Below the pieces are notes generated by a model that saw only the letters and a list, made by a program, of their open reading frames with translations, was not told the DNA's origin and ran no database searches. Made by a program: the position numbers and the translations under genes. Positions 1 through 8,605 of a stretch of DNA of 64,000 nucleotides are shown piece after piece; the first letter of the stretch is position 1, and the number at the start of each line of letters is the position of its first letter. Location of the stretch: assembly GCF_000400365.1 (NCBI RefSeq), contig NZ_BAOG01000009.1, forward strand, positions 31,305 through 95,304. Direction: 5' to 3'. The stretch is from Vibrio jasicida CAIM 1864 = LMG 25398. Its GTDB lineage: Bacteria > Pseudomonadota > Gammaproteobacteria > Enterobacterales > Vibrionaceae.

Positions 1-909
1 CCAGTATGTGCTGACCAAGAGCATGAAGCGAAGAAAGACAACTCAGATCCTGGCCTAAACGTTAAGCTAAGCTTCGATGTAAATGAAGACATTGCAGCAC
101 CTTACATTGCCGGTTCTATGATAAATAAGGGCGCTAAGCCTAAGATGGCAATCCTACGTGAGCAGGGCGTTAACTCTCACGTTGAGATGGCAGCAGCCTT
201 TGACCGTGCAGGCTTTGAAGCAACCGATATTCACATGAGCGACATCCTAACCGGTCAAGCGGTTCTAGAAGAGTACCAGGGTCTAGTCGCTTGTGGTGGC
301 TTCTCTTACGGTGACGTACTTGGTGCGGGTGAAGGTTGGGCTAAGTCTATCCTGTTCAACGAGCAAGCTCGCAACCAGTTTGAAGGCTTCTTCCAGCGTG
401 AAGATACCTTCTCTCTAGGTGTATGTAACGGCTGTCAGATGCTATCGAACCTGAAAGAGCTAATCCCAGGTGCAGACCTATGGCCACGCTTCGTTCGTAA
501 CGAATCTGAGCGTTTTGAGGCTCGCTTTAGCCTAGTGGAAGTACAGAAATCTGATTCTGTATTCTTCGATGGCATGGCAGGCTCTCGCATGCCAATCGCA
601 GTTTCTCATGGTGAAGGCCGCGTAGAAGTTCGTGATGCTGACCACCTAGCCGCGATTGAAGCGTCAGGCACGGTTGCAGTTCGTTACGTGGATAACCACG
701 GTAATGCGACTCAGCAATACCCGAACAACCCGAATGGTTCGCCAAATGCAATCACGGGTCTAACGACTCAAGATGGCCGCGTAACTATCATGATGCCGCA
801 CCCAGAGCGTGTATTCCGTACAGTTGCGAACTCATGGTCTCCAGAAGGTTGGGGTGAGAACGGTGCTTGGATGCGTATGTTCCAAAACGCACGCAAGAAC
901 ATCGGTTAA
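1..909 (+). CDS. purL: Phosphoribosylformylglycinamidine synthase, C-terminal part (5' end outside window)
   Basis: PurL makes formylglycinamidine ribonucleotide from FGAR, glutamine and ATP, the fourth step of purine synthesis in the cytoplasm. The reading frame is open from base 1, so the gene begins upstream; about 302 codons are visible of the roughly 1,300 usual for the large single-chain form. What is seen is the glutamine amidotransferase domain: the start motif [13 protein letters not shown], the nucleophile Cys in GVCNGCQML and the C-terminal catalytic PHPERVF (His/Glu). The internal ATG at 118 is not a start, because conserved PurL sequence continues upstream of it. A hairpin terminator follows at 947. 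Confidence 0.97.
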   Translation, partial: PVCADQEHEAKKDNSDPGLNVKLSFDVNEDIAAPYIAGSMINKGAKPKMAILREQGVNSHVEMAAAFDRAGFEATDIHMSDILTGQAVLEEYQGLVACGGFSYGDVLGAGEGWAKSILFNEQARNQFEGFFQREDTFSLGVCNGCQMLSNLKELIPGADLWPRFVRNESERFEARFSLVEVQKSDSVFFDGMAGSRMPIAVSHGEGRVEVRDADHLAAIEASGTVAVRYVDNHGNATQQYPNNPNGSPNAITGLTTQDGRVTIMMPHPERVFRTVANSWSPEGWGENGAWMRMFQNARKNIG

Positions 910-946
910 TCACGACGTCGTTCGTCAACGTTAACGAAAATCGATA

Positions 947-980
947 AGCGCTGGTTGAGAGACCGGCGCTTTCTTTATTT
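947..980 (+). terminator. Intrinsic terminator of purL
   Basis: An 8-bp stem (AGCGCTGG pairing with CCGGCGCT, one G:U) with an 8-nt loop is followed by a T-rich run. It lies 38 bases after the purL stop. Confidence 0.8.
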
Positions 981-983
981 AAG

Positions 984-1057
984 AATCGAGAACAGACTTC
1001 GTCCTACAGGACGCTGCGCTTCGAGAGTCGGGAAGGCTTCGCTGTAGGAATTGAGAT
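984..1057. repeat. Possible dispersed intergenic repeat element
   Basis: The segment has the look of a small interspersed palindromic element: a compact inverted repeat GTCCT-AC-AGGAC at 1001-1012, and an outer pair CCTACAG (1003-1009) / CTGTAGG (1042-1048). It is more GC-rich than the flanking spacer and encodes nothing obvious. It resembles short repeats I recall from Vibrio intergenic regions, but I see no second copy in this window, so the repeat status is an inference. Confidence 0.35.
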
Positions 1058-1289
1058 GTGTGCACTGGAATACTAGAGGTCAATGCATGGACTCAATAGG
1101 TGTTGACAGTATTTGTTCCTAAGTATTCCAAATGAAATCGTCTCCCGTCTCCCTTAAAAAACTTGCAGCGTTTCGGTAACTTTTATGCTCTAATACCGCG
1201 CTTACCAAGGGATGGTGTTAAACAGCTCAGCTTAGATGGAGTTATCAAGTTGACCGAATCCCTGATTAATCCCTTAGGAAATGAAAGAA

Positions 1290-1598
1290 ATGGCTAAAAA
1301 TCCAAAATTTGCTATCCGCGTAACTGAAAAACGTAACGGTTGGAGCGCAGAGATCACTCGTCAGGTGACTTCTCGTAAAGTAGTGGTATCAAAACGTGAA
1401 ACTGGTTTTGACAGCGAAGAGAAAGCACAAGCTTGGGCTGAGCAGGAACTTGCAGGTTTTGTACAAAACCAAGTAGTTCGTAACGAGCGCAAAGCAGTAC
1501 AACGTCAAGAGCGTGAAGCAGAGCAACTAGCGGCAAAAGTTCGCAAAGAAGAAGCTCGTCAAGCTCGTGAAGCAGACGTAGACACTGACGAAGAGTAA
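1290..1598 (+). CDS. DUF3622 family small charged protein
   Basis: A 102-residue cytoplasmic protein of unknown function that resembles the DUF3622 family of vibrios. The N-terminal half (AKNPKFAIRV to about residue 55) looks like a small folded domain. The C-terminal half is a charged helix rich in Glu, Arg, Lys and Ala, probably coiled-coil. An ATG at 1281 sits only one base after the AGGA Shine-Dalgarno (1276-1279), whereas the ATG at 1290 has 10 bases of spacing, so 1290 is preferred. A possible sigma-70 promoter (TTGCAG 1163-1168, TATGCT 1184-1189, short spacer) lies upstream. A terminator follows at 1647. Family assignment is from recall of the sequence pattern. Confidence 0.75.
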   Translation: MAKNPKFAIRVTEKRNGWSAEITRQVTSRKVVVSKRETGFDSEEKAQAWAEQELAGFVQNQVVRNERKAVQRQEREAEQLAAKVRKEEARQAREADVDTDEE

Positions 1599-1646
1599 TC
1601 GCAGTGTGTTTGATGGTGATTGACTACCATCGACAATGAATTTGAA

Positions 1647-1680
1647 AATGCCCCGAGTTAATCTCGGGGCATTTTTATTT
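1647..1680 (+). terminator. Intrinsic terminator after the DUF3622 gene
   Basis: A perfect 11-bp stem (AATGCCCCGAG / CTCGGGGCATT) with a 5-nt loop, followed by TTTATTT. Confidence 0.9.
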
Positions 1681-1686
1681 GTGTCG

Positions 1687-2109
1687 TTATAAGCAGTCAG
1701 AGGAAACTGAGAATGTCATTGAACTTCCTGATGAAGCGGTATTGTACGTATGGTCTTTGCGCAGTTTTTTAGGTGTGTGAACTGGCTGCAAATCAATGTG
1801 GCGTAATCCATCTGACAAATCGGTAGCTTCACCGTAGTCATAGTCTCTTGCCTCGGTAATCTCACCTTTTGCGTAGTTACAGTGACCTGACTTCCCATTT
1901 TTTCCCCAAGTCAAAGCTTCAGGCTGAGCATCTAGATTTAAGTTATCTGAAATGTTGGCAGCGTAATGATCCTCTACTGGTAGTGTCTTACTCTGAACCA
2001 TTAAATACTGAGAGATATTCTCTTGTGAGTAGCTTGGAGCAGTGAGGAAGGCGAGGCCAATTGTGATTAACGTTCTTGTTAGTAAAAAAGTAATTTGAAT
2101 CTTCTTCAT
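1687..2109 (-). CDS. Small exported protein of unknown function
   Basis: I do not recognise this 140-residue protein. It starts with a clear Sec signal peptide (basic MKK, hydrophobic core to about residue 24, likely cleavage after the SYS before QEN). The mature part is polar and carries two cysteines, one in GHCNYAKG and one two residues from the end (DCL), so one disulfide in the periplasm is possible. There is no lipobox. It lies directly downstream of the TonB-dependent receptor on the same strand, but a hairpin terminator separates them, and I see no good Shine-Dalgarno before the ATG. Expression is probably low or by read-through. A heme or iron role is guessed only from the neighbour. 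Confidence 0.55.
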   Translation of the reverse strand: MKKIQITFLLTRTLITIGLAFLTAPSYSQENISQYLMVQSKTLPVEDHYAANISDNLNLDAQPEALTWGKNGKSGHCNYAKGEITEARDYDYGEATDLSDGLRHIDLQPVHTPKKLRKDHTYNTASSGSSMTFSVSSDCL

Positions 2110-2140
2110 TAGATATACTGTGAAAAGTGACGGTGAATAA

Positions 2141-2176
2141 AAAGAAAAATTCGGAGCAAGTACGTATGCTCCGAAT
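2141..2176 (-). terminator. Intrinsic terminator of the TonB-dependent receptor gene
   Basis: A perfect 10-bp inverted repeat (ATTCGGAGCA / TGCTCCGAAT, 8-nt loop) is followed on the reverse strand by a run of T with one C. It ends receptor transcription before the small exported protein gene. Confidence 0.85.
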
Positions 2177-2207
2177 TTGGTTCGGTTCGTAATCAGACAA
2201 AGCCTGA

Positions 2208-4400
2208 TTAGTATTGATAAGTTAGTTGGACCTTCACTTCTCGGCCGGGAGAAGGCACGCCATTAGATAGGTAAGCTTCGTAATAACGGTCTGTTAAGTT
2301 ATTCACGACCGCTCCAACACTTAACCCTTTCACCTGCTGAACTTCCCAAGTAACATAAGCATTTTGCAACGTGTATTGCTCACTTGGTGATTTCACTTTT
2401 AAGTTATCACCAGCCGCGTCTGTTTTGGTTTGAGCATCGTACCAACGAACTTCCCAACCAGAGCGCAGCCTCGGAAGCCATTCGTAGCCCAAACCGAGAT
2501 TAATATTCAAGGGCGGGACGCCCGGGTAGTCATCATCCGAGCCGGTTGAATCCGATAAGCTACCTTTATTTTTCCCGCGAATGTAACTCGCTGAGAAATC
2601 ACTATAGAAATCGTTAATACGGTATTGTGAAATCAACTCGAAGCCATAGTTCTTGAAGCCATCTAGGTTTGTGCTCCAACTTTGAATATCACCGCTGTCT
2701 GTATCTAAGTTTTCACCGGTTCGGATATCAACAGTGTCACTCACATCGTTATAGAACAATGTCAGTTCTGTTGCGAGGTTGTCGCGCTCGCTAACCAATC
2801 CTTTGGCCAAATTAATCACACTGGCTTGATAAGCATGAATACGAGAAACATCGAGATCGCGTGCCGTAGCGGTGGCTGTTGCTCGAGCATATTGCACAGA
2901 GTAAATGTTATCGACGGTTGGAGCTTTTAAGGCGTAGGCATAAGAGAAGTTCAAACGAGTATTGTTGGTCGCGTCAAAATCGATATCCAAACGTGGACTA
3001 AAGCCTTTGTGGCTTGTTTCACTGTAGTCATGGCCGGCTGCTGGGTCATTGTAATCTGGCGCCGCATTACCTTTCCCTTCGCTGGTGATGTACTCATAAC
3101 GCAGAGAAGGAGTAATCGTCAGGCGGTCGGTTGCTTGATAGTGGTCAGCAATGTAGGCCGCGTAAATAGACTGAGTGCCCGATGGTTCATAGTACGGGGT
3201 ATACCAGCCGTAGTTTTTCGACTCTTTATTATCGTAAGAAGCATTGAAAACTAACGAATCACGATCCGTTTTTTGATACTGAAGACCCGTAACCAGTGCA
3301 TGGTCACCAATTTGCGCTTGGTTGAATACATCAATGTAATCACGTTCGTAGCTTAGCCAAGATTCATGACCATAACTGCCAACGGAAACGAACATTTTTT
3401 CAAAGGCAATATCTGGACGAACCCAATGACGGTCGTTTTCAGAACGCGCCATTTTTATGTTGAAATCAATGTACGGGCTAGTCGGCATATAATGGTAGGA
3501 GATTGTCGTCGTATTGTCTTTGTATTCGTTGTAGACCGTGTAAGCGTATTGTGCTTTTTCTAACGAACCATATTTTTTGATGTTGTAATCCGAAATGGTT
3601 GGCATTTGGCCACGACGGTTAGCCCATGGTTTACGGCCTTCATCTTTGTATCGTGTGTGACTGATTTCAAATTCATGGTCATCATTTTCGTACCCAACTT
3701 TGACGAGCATGTTTTCTTGTTCGTAACCTGAGTAATCTAGTGTTTTACCGCCACCCACTTTAATGTCGTCGGAGTCTTTTACTGAACCATTTGCGAGGAA
3801 GTAAAAGCCAGCATCATTTTTGCCATAAAGGGAGAGGGTGTATGAGTTCTCTTCGCCATTGTTGTTATAACCCGTTGACGCACGAACGCCGAAGTTGCGA
3901 TCCCCTCCAAGCAGGTCGTCAACGCTTTTGGTTTTGATTCGGATAGACCCACCAAACTTACCGTTTAGAGCGCGGTAGTCATGTGCGCCTTTGATGATCT
4001 CCGCTTCACCAATTAAGAACGGGTCAAAGAAGAAGGTGCCGTAGCGGTATTGCTGGAAACCAATTGGAGCCCCATCAACAAACACGGCGATGTCGCTAGG
4101 GTTATCGAAACCGCGAATATTAATGCGTTCCCCACCAGAACGCGCTCCGCCGTCGAGCGTTGCCCCCGGCACAGCATCAATCATTTCAGCGAAGTTAGAG
4201 TATTGTTGTTCTTCGATTTGGGTCCAATCAATGATGGTTTCAGCGGGTTCTGCGACGGTAATCGGTTTGGCATAGCGGACACCAATGACTTCGAGTTCTT
4301 CGTCGACGCTTTCTGTTGCATGGAGAGAAATTGAGTTGAGCATTGCGAGCGAGACAAGGCTTACTTTTAAGCGATGGGTCGATAATCGTTTCATATTCAT
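2208..4400 (-). CDS. TonB-dependent outer membrane receptor (heme or siderophore type)
   Basis: A 730-residue outer membrane active transporter. A signal peptide ends near LHA-TES (about residue 28). A plug domain follows (about 45-160; FAEMIDAVPGATLDGG, INIRGF, VFVDGAPI), then a 22-strand beta-barrel ending in the aromatic terminus LTYQY. YALKAPTVDNIYS resembles the FRAP-type box of heme receptors, but I cannot find a clear NPNL box, so heme versus siderophore stays open. Fur-like sequence and a good -10 (TATAAT) lie upstream, so iron-repressed expression is likely. The short in-frame ATG two codons in (4394) is an alternative start; no strong Shine-Dalgarno is seen for either. Confidence 0.88.
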   Translation of the reverse strand: MNMKRLSTHRLKVSLVSLAMLNSISLHATESVDEELEVIGVRYAKPITVAEPAETIIDWTQIEEQQYSNFAEMIDAVPGATLDGGARSGGERINIRGFDNPSDIAVFVDGAPIGFQQYRYGTFFFDPFLIGEAEIIKGAHDYRALNGKFGGSIRIKTKSVDDLLGGDRNFGVRASTGYNNNGEENSYTLSLYGKNDAGFYFLANGSVKDSDDIKVGGGKTLDYSGYEQENMLVKVGYENDDHEFEISHTRYKDEGRKPWANRRGQMPTISDYNIKKYGSLEKAQYAYTVYNEYKDNTTTISYHYMPTSPYIDFNIKMARSENDRHWVRPDIAFEKMFVSVGSYGHESWLSYERDYIDVFNQAQIGDHALVTGLQYQKTDRDSLVFNASYDNKESKNYGWYTPYYEPSGTQSIYAAYIADHYQATDRLTITPSLRYEYITSEGKGNAAPDYNDPAAGHDYSETSHKGFSPRLDIDFDATNNTRLNFSYAYALKAPTVDNIYSVQYARATATATARDLDVSRIHAYQASVINLAKGLVSERDNLATELTLFYNDVSDTVDIRTGENLDTDSGDIQSWSTNLDGFKNYGFELISQYRINDFYSDFSASYIRGKNKGSLSDSTGSDDDYPGVPPLNINLGLGYEWLPRLRSGWEVRWYDAQTKTDAAGDNLKVKSPSEQYTLQNAYVTWEVQQVKGLSVGAVVNNLTDRYYEAYLSNGVPSPGREVKVQLTYQY

Positions 4401-4426
4401 TTGTTATCGTAATTTGAGAGGCGGGG

Positions 4427-4486
4427 ATTATATGAATGCTGAAAAGATTAATAAATGATAATGAGATTAATTATCAATAATGATTT
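4427..4486 (-). promoter_or_regulatory. Promoter with Fur-like box upstream of the TonB receptor
   Basis: On the reverse strand a TATAAT -10 (4427-4432) is preceded by a TTATTA-like -35. Overlapping and upstream (about 4453-4486) is AT-rich sequence with repeated GATAAT/ATTATC half-sites, as in the Fur consensus GATAATGATAATCATTATC. The placement over the -35 region suits Fur repression. Confidence 0.7.
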
Positions 4487-4585
4487 TTGGTTTTCCTGTA
4501 AACTTTTATACCCACGATTAGACGGTAAATTGGATTATTGTTTGGTTTTTGGTCTGTTAGTTAGTGAGTGTGTCTATTTGAACGA

Positions 4586-4617
4586 CAGAAGAAAGCCCAG
4601 ACAAGGAGTCTGGGCTT
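4586..4617 (-). terminator. Intrinsic terminator of the AstE/AspA-like gene
   Basis: A 9-bp perfect stem (AAGCCCAGA / TCTGGGCTT, 7-nt loop), read on the reverse strand into TTTCTTC, 30 bases past the stop of the 4647-5717 gene. Confidence 0.8.
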
Positions 4618-4646
4618 GGAAGTTGGCTTTCTATACTAGTTCGCAA

Positions 4647-5717
4647 TTATTGTTGCGTTTCTAGCGGGATTTGCCCCGTTGTTACTTGGTCGACATCAAA
4701 CTCAGTCAGCTCTTCAATGTAGCTTTCTACTGTTTGCTCAACCACATCATCGTCTTGCTTGAAGTAGGCAATATGGAAAATAGCATCACCTTCATTAACC
4801 AGTGGCAGTGTTTGCTGGCCAATTACGATACCGCCTTTTGGTGCCAACAGCTCTAGCTCGTCATGACCTAAAGGCGAGCTGATGTAAGCGAGAGTCTCGC
4901 CTTCTTCTACTTTATCACCTAAGTTCACAACCGTACGTAGGATACCGTTGCCCGATGCGCGAACCCAGCTGGTGGATTTGGCGATGATTGGCTCTGGCAG
5001 CTTTTTACGGCTTGCACGTAACATACCGATAGCCTGCATTACGCGTTGTACGCCAAGTACACCAGCACTGATCGACAATGGATCAAAGCGTAGCGCTTCA
5101 CCTGCTTCATAAGTCAGTACAGGAATGTCGCACTTCTCTGCTTCACTACGTAGAGAGCCATCACGTAGAGCAGAGTCTACGATCACTGGGGTTGCAAATG
5201 CTTTTGCGATGCGCAGTGTTTCTGGGTTGCTCAAGTTAGCGCGGATCTGAGGTAGGTTCGTTCGGTGAATCGCACCCGTGTGAAGATCCAGAATATAGTC
5301 ACAACGCTTAGCAATGTTGTTGAAGAACCCATGTGCCATACGAGAAGCCAACGCGCCTTTTTCACTGCCTGGGAAGCAACGGTTTAGATCGCGACGGTCT
5401 GGCAGGTAGCGAGATTTATGGATGAAGCCAAACACGTTAACGATAGGCACGGCAATCACAGTACCTTTTAGTTTTGCAGGGTCCAGTTGGTTGATCATCT
5501 GACGAACGATTTCTACGCCATTCAGCTCGTCACCATGGATTGCTGCGTTTACCATTAACACCGGACCTTCTTGTTTACCGTGGATAATTTCCACAGGGAT
5601 AGAAAGAGGAGAGTGTGTGTAAAGCTGCGCCGCTTCAAATTCGGTTTCTAATCGTTGTCCTGGTTGAACTTGGTGTCCTAGTAGCTCAAACACCTTGCTT
5701 TTTTTACTTCTGGCCAT
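4647..5717 (-). CDS. Succinylglutamate desuccinylase/aspartoacylase family zinc hydrolase
   Basis: A 356-residue M14-like metal hydrolase of the AstE/AspA superfamily. The zinc-binding and catalytic signatures are visible: NAAIHGDELNG (His and Glu ligands), RRDLNRCFPG, and LDLHTG (third zinc ligand His). The C-terminal third (about 245-320) has the barrel-sandwich fold features of this family (ASGNGILR, GDKVEEGETLAYI). The substrate is not evident: it is not in an ast arginine-catabolism operon and no partner gene adjoins it. It is a single-gene unit with its own terminator. Specific desuccinylase activity should not be assumed. Confidence 0.85.
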   Translation of the reverse strand: MARSKKSKVFELLGHQVQPGQRLETEFEAAQLYTHSPLSIPVEIIHGKQEGPVLMVNAAIHGDELNGVEIVRQMINQLDPAKLKGTVIAVPIVNVFGFIHKSRYLPDRRDLNRCFPGSEKGALASRMAHGFFNNIAKRCDYILDLHTGAIHRTNLPQIRANLSNPETLRIAKAFATPVIVDSALRDGSLRSEAEKCDIPVLTYEAGEALRFDPLSISAGVLGVQRVMQAIGMLRASRKKLPEPIIAKSTSWVRASGNGILRTVVNLGDKVEEGETLAYISSPLGHDELELLAPKGGIVIGQQTLPLVNEGDAIFHIAYFKQDDDVVEQTVESYIEELTEFDVDQVTTGQIPLETQQ

Positions 5718-6047
5718 AAACCATCTCTATCGAATACGTTAGCAACAATGTAACAACTGGTTCAAAATCACACTAATCATTCTTCTTAATGTCACGAACA
5801 ATAATTTTTATTGAAAAGATTAAAAATTCACCAAGTGTATGGCTTGTGTAAGTACATTTGGGAAATTCTTGTGTTAATTGAGTAGCTGTACGCTGTGTTT
5901 TAAATTGTTATATTCATCACAAAAATAAGACTGTGTTAAATTTAATACTAATATTTTTTTCGAGAAAAACTGTCTTTTACCTAAGGTTTTTATCCGCTAC
6001 TATCCCCGCCGAATTTTTGACCTAATACTATCTAACTAGAGGTTTTG
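5718..6047. other. AT-rich intergenic region between divergent genes
   Basis: This spacer lies between two divergently transcribed genes. I see no hairpin with a T run and no convincing small ORF. It must hold the promoters of the AstE/AspA-like gene and of the DUF3332 lipoprotein gene. A weak sigma-70-like -10 (TACTAT) lies shortly before the latter. Confidence 0.4.
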
Positions 6048-6587
6048 ATGAAAAAGGCGATCGCTAAAATTGGCGCACTAACTGCTGTAGCAGTTTCTCT
6101 TTCTGGCTGTGTAGGCAGCAACGCTGTAACGGGTTACGTTATGGGCTTCAACTTGAAAGCTGTTGATAACCGTTACGCTCGTGGTGGTCTAAACATGCTA
6201 ATGGCGCCAGTTTACGGTGTTGCTATTGCGGCTGACTACATCGTGTTCAACTCACTAGAGTTTTGGACTGGTAAAAACCCGCTAAACGGTAAGCCACACA
6301 TCTTTGACAAGAAGATGGATACTTACATCGACGTAAACCACCAGTTAGATAAATCTCTAACCACTGCACCTGTTGGTCCTCTAACGAACAACCGTGTTAT
6401 CGAACAAGGTCAAATGCAACAGCTTGACGAGAACACAGTTCAAATGGATATCACTTACAACAACGGTGAGAAAGCGACGCTAATGGGTGTTCGTGAAGGT
6501 GACTTTGTGACTTACTACATCGATGGTGAAGTGGTTGCTAAGACTTCTATGGATGAGCTAGCGGCATACGCGCAAACTCGTGCATAA
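6048..6587 (+). CDS. DUF3332 family lipoprotein
   Basis: A 179-residue lipoprotein of unknown function that resembles the DUF3332 family. The lipobox LSGC gives a 20-residue signal peptide with the acylated Cys at residue 21. A hydrophobic stretch (GGLNMLMAPVYGVAIAADYIVF) follows, then a soluble beta-rich end. The ATG at 6048 is preceded by AGAGG with 5-base spacing; a TTG just before it is not needed. Codon use is strongly optimised (CTA, GGT, AAC, GTT), suggesting high expression. It is monocistronic, with a terminator shared with pepD. Confidence 0.85.
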   Translation: MKKAIAKIGALTAVAVSLSGCVGSNAVTGYVMGFNLKAVDNRYARGGLNMLMAPVYGVAIAADYIVFNSLEFWTGKNPLNGKPHIFDKKMDTYIDVNHQLDKSLTTAPVGPLTNNRVIEQGQMQQLDENTVQMDITYNNGEKATLMGVREGDFVTYYIDGEVVAKTSMDELAAYAQTRA

Positions 6588-6623
6588 TTTGCGAAGTGCT
6601 TTTAATAGCAAACTCGCAATAAA

Positions 6624-6650
6624 AAAGGGTGCCTCGGCACCCTTTTTCGT
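6624..6650. terminator. Bidirectional terminator between the DUF3332 gene and pepD
   Basis: AAAGGGTGC pairs with GCACCCTTT around a tight CTCG tetraloop, with A-rich and T-rich flanks, so it can work in both directions for the two convergent genes. Confidence 0.88.
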
Positions 6651-6671
6651 ATTTGTCGTATCTGGTTAAGA

Positions 6672-8144
6672 TTACGCTTTTTCTGGAATAGCTTCTAGAA
6701 GTGCAACCATTTGATCCCAGAACAATTGAACGGTATCAATCTTCACTTTCTCATCTGGAGAGTGAGGGAATTTGATGGTTGGGCCGAAAGAAACCATGTC
6801 CATAGTCGGGTAAGGTTCTTTAAATAGACCACACTCAAGACCTGCGTGGATAACCATGATGTTCGGTTTGTGACCGTAGATGCCTTCGTACATATCACGG
6901 AAAATTGCCATGATTTCTGAGTCTGCATCTGGTTTCCAACCTGGGTAAGCGCCAGAGAACGCGATTTGCGCGCCAGCTAGCTCTGCTACTGATTGAAGCA
7001 TGCCTTCAACTTGGCTACGACCTGAATCGATCAGCGAACGAATTAGACAAAGTACGGTGACTTTGTTCTCTTCTGTTGTGATAACACCAACGTTAAGTGA
7101 TGTTTCAACTACACCTTCAACTTCGTCACTCATGCGCATTACGCCGTTTGGACACGCGTTAAGCGCCGCGATGAAACGTTGTTGATCTGCAACTGCAAAT
7201 ACTTGTGCGTCAGTCGAGAACTCTTCGTTGAAACTCACAATGTCAGTCTCAACTTTACCAAGCTCAGTTTTTAGTAGCTCAGTGTAGTAGTTGAACAATT
7301 CCGCTAACTTATCTTGGTTTTCTTCTGGTAGAGCAACCGTAACGAATGCTTCACGAGGGATAGCGTTACGTAGACTGCCACCACGGAACTCAACAAGACG
7401 AAGATCCAACTCTTGTGCGTGACCAGCAAGGAAACGACCTACAAGTTTGTTTGCGTTGCCACGACCTGTGTGGATGTCACAGCCAGAGTGACCACCTTTC
7501 AGACCTTTCAGTGTAAGCTGACGAGTTACAAAGCCTGCAGGGATTGCATCACGCGTGATATCGAAAGTCATTGCACCGTCGATACCGCCCGCACAACCCA
7601 TGTATACTTCGCCTTCTTGTTCTGAGTCTGTGTTTAGAAGAATGTCACCTTCTAACCAACCTTCTTCAAGGCCAAATGCGCCAGTCATGCCTGCTTCTTC
7701 ATCAATCGTTAGCAGAACTTCAATTGGGCCGTGTTTGATTTCAGTAGAAGCGAGAACTGCAAGACAAGAAGCCATACCAATGCCGTTGTCAGCGCCTAGT
7801 GTTGTGCCTTTCGCTGTTACCCACTCACCATCGATGTATGGTTGGATAGGATCTTTAGTGAAGTCGTGATCAGTATCTTCGTTCTTTTGCGGTACCATGT
7901 CGATGTGCGCTTGAAGAACCACGCCTTTCTTGTTTTCCATACCCGGTGTTGCTGGCTTTTTGATAAATACGTTGCCAGTTGGATCGCGGCGTACGTCAAA
8001 TCCCTGCTCTGTTGCCCAAGTCACAATGTACTGAGCTAGTGCCTCTTCATGTTTAGAAGGGTGAGGGATTGAACAAATCTTATCGAAAAACTGCCAAAGT
8101 GGAGCAGGTGATAAGGTACTGATTTCAGAATGGAATTCAGACAC
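6672..8144 (-). CDS. pepD: Cytosol non-specific dipeptidase (aminoacyl-histidine dipeptidase)
   Basis: PepD hydrolyses dipeptides, including Xaa-His such as carnosine, in the cytoplasm. The 490-residue length matches the M20C family. Metal and catalytic motifs are visible: LQAHIDMVPQ (His/Asp), GADNGIG (bridging Asp), IDEEAGMTGA (catalytic Glu and ligand Glu), LNTDSE, and AGLECG near the C-terminus. The ATG at 8144 has GGAGG-like sequence just upstream (minus strand GAGGACTCCT region reads as AGGAGTCCTCCG). It is monocistronic. The long spacer upstream holds the small-protein locus transcribed away from it. Confidence 0.96.
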   Translation of the reverse strand: MSEFHSEISTLSPAPLWQFFDKICSIPHPSKHEEALAQYIVTWATEQGFDVRRDPTGNVFIKKPATPGMENKKGVVLQAHIDMVPQKNEDTDHDFTKDPIQPYIDGEWVTAKGTTLGADNGIGMASCLAVLASTEIKHGPIEVLLTIDEEAGMTGAFGLEEGWLEGDILLNTDSEQEGEVYMGCAGGIDGAMTFDITRDAIPAGFVTRQLTLKGLKGGHSGCDIHTGRGNANKLVGRFLAGHAQELDLRLVEFRGGSLRNAIPREAFVTVALPEENQDKLAELFNYYTELLKTELGKVETDIVSFNEEFSTDAQVFAVADQQRFIAALNACPNGVMRMSDEVEGVVETSLNVGVITTEENKVTVLCLIRSLIDSGRSQVEGMLQSVAELAGAQIAFSGAYPGWKPDADSEIMAIFRDMYEGIYGHKPNIMVIHAGLECGLFKEPYPTMDMVSFGPTIKFPHSPDEKVKIDTVQLFWDQMVALLEAIPEKA

Positions 8145-8410
8145 GGAGGACTCCTTTTGATGTGCTTTGCCAAATATAAACCGTAAATTTAATAAGTGTT
8201 TAGCAGTAAATGCTAATCCGGTTTCGGCTTTGAATTGTTTTCAGCATACCACCAGAAGGGCGCTACTAGTAGATGTGGATAAAAGGATTTGCCCTTGAAC
8301 TGTCACAGTTTATGGACACACAGAAATACACGAATGCAACTCAATTAGTATCAATTATAAGATTGGTTATTTTTTAATTTACTAAAGTGTAATTTAATTA
8401 CAGTTAATTC
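8145..8410. other. Intergenic region upstream of pepD
   Basis: A spacer of about 270 bases between the pepD start and the FNR-like box. It should contain the pepD promoter; I cannot place it with confidence. The right half is very AT-rich. No ORF or hairpin terminator is seen. Confidence 0.4.
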
Positions 8411-8424
8411 TTGATGAAGATCAA
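8411..8424 (+). promoter_or_regulatory. FNR-box consensus match
   Basis: TTGATGAAGATCAA is an exact match to the FNR consensus TTGAT-N4-ATCAA. It lies 21 bases before a CRP-like site and about 78 bases (centre) before the predicted start of the small RNA/peptide transcript. It is too far from pepD (over 260 bases) to be a likely operator for it. Confidence 0.65.
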
Positions 8425-8437
8425 TTTATTAATGTTT

Positions 8438-8453
8438 TGTGATTTCTGTCACT
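8438..8453 (+). promoter_or_regulatory. CRP-like site upstream of the small-protein locus
   Basis: TGTGATTTCTGTCACT matches the CRP half-sites TGTGA-N6-TCAC(A) in all but the last base. It ends 8 bases before the predicted -35, so CRP could activate or repress depending on the true transcription start. Confidence 0.7.
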
Positions 8454-8460
8454 AAAATGC

Positions 8461-8488
8461 TTGTAATTAAATTTCTTGGTGGTATATT
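8461..8488 (+). promoter_or_regulatory. Predicted sigma-70 promoter of the small-protein locus
   Basis: A -35 of TTGTAA (8461-8466) and a -10 of TATATT (8483-8488) are separated by 16 bases; transcription would start near 8495. Confidence 0.55.
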
Positions 8489-8605
8489 TGTAACCAGCTT
8501 CTGAGAGAAGAATGAAATGCTCAAAGGATGAGTCCGTTTGTCGCCTCCAAGGAACCGAGAAATCAACCAAATTAACAGTATTAATTGATTTAGAAGGTGA
8601 TATTT

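Noticed and set aside
1716..1898. 60-codon ORF on the reverse strand
   Set aside because: It lies wholly within the small exported protein gene in another frame, with no signal sequence or ribosome binding site of its own.
3009..3563. Forward-strand ORFs inside the TonB receptor gene
   Set aside because: They are antisense shadows of a well-supported reverse-strand gene.
4455..4664. 69-codon ORF on the forward strand
   Set aside because: It starts in the Fur-like promoter region and runs through a reverse-strand terminator into the AstE/AspA-like gene; composition is not coding-like.
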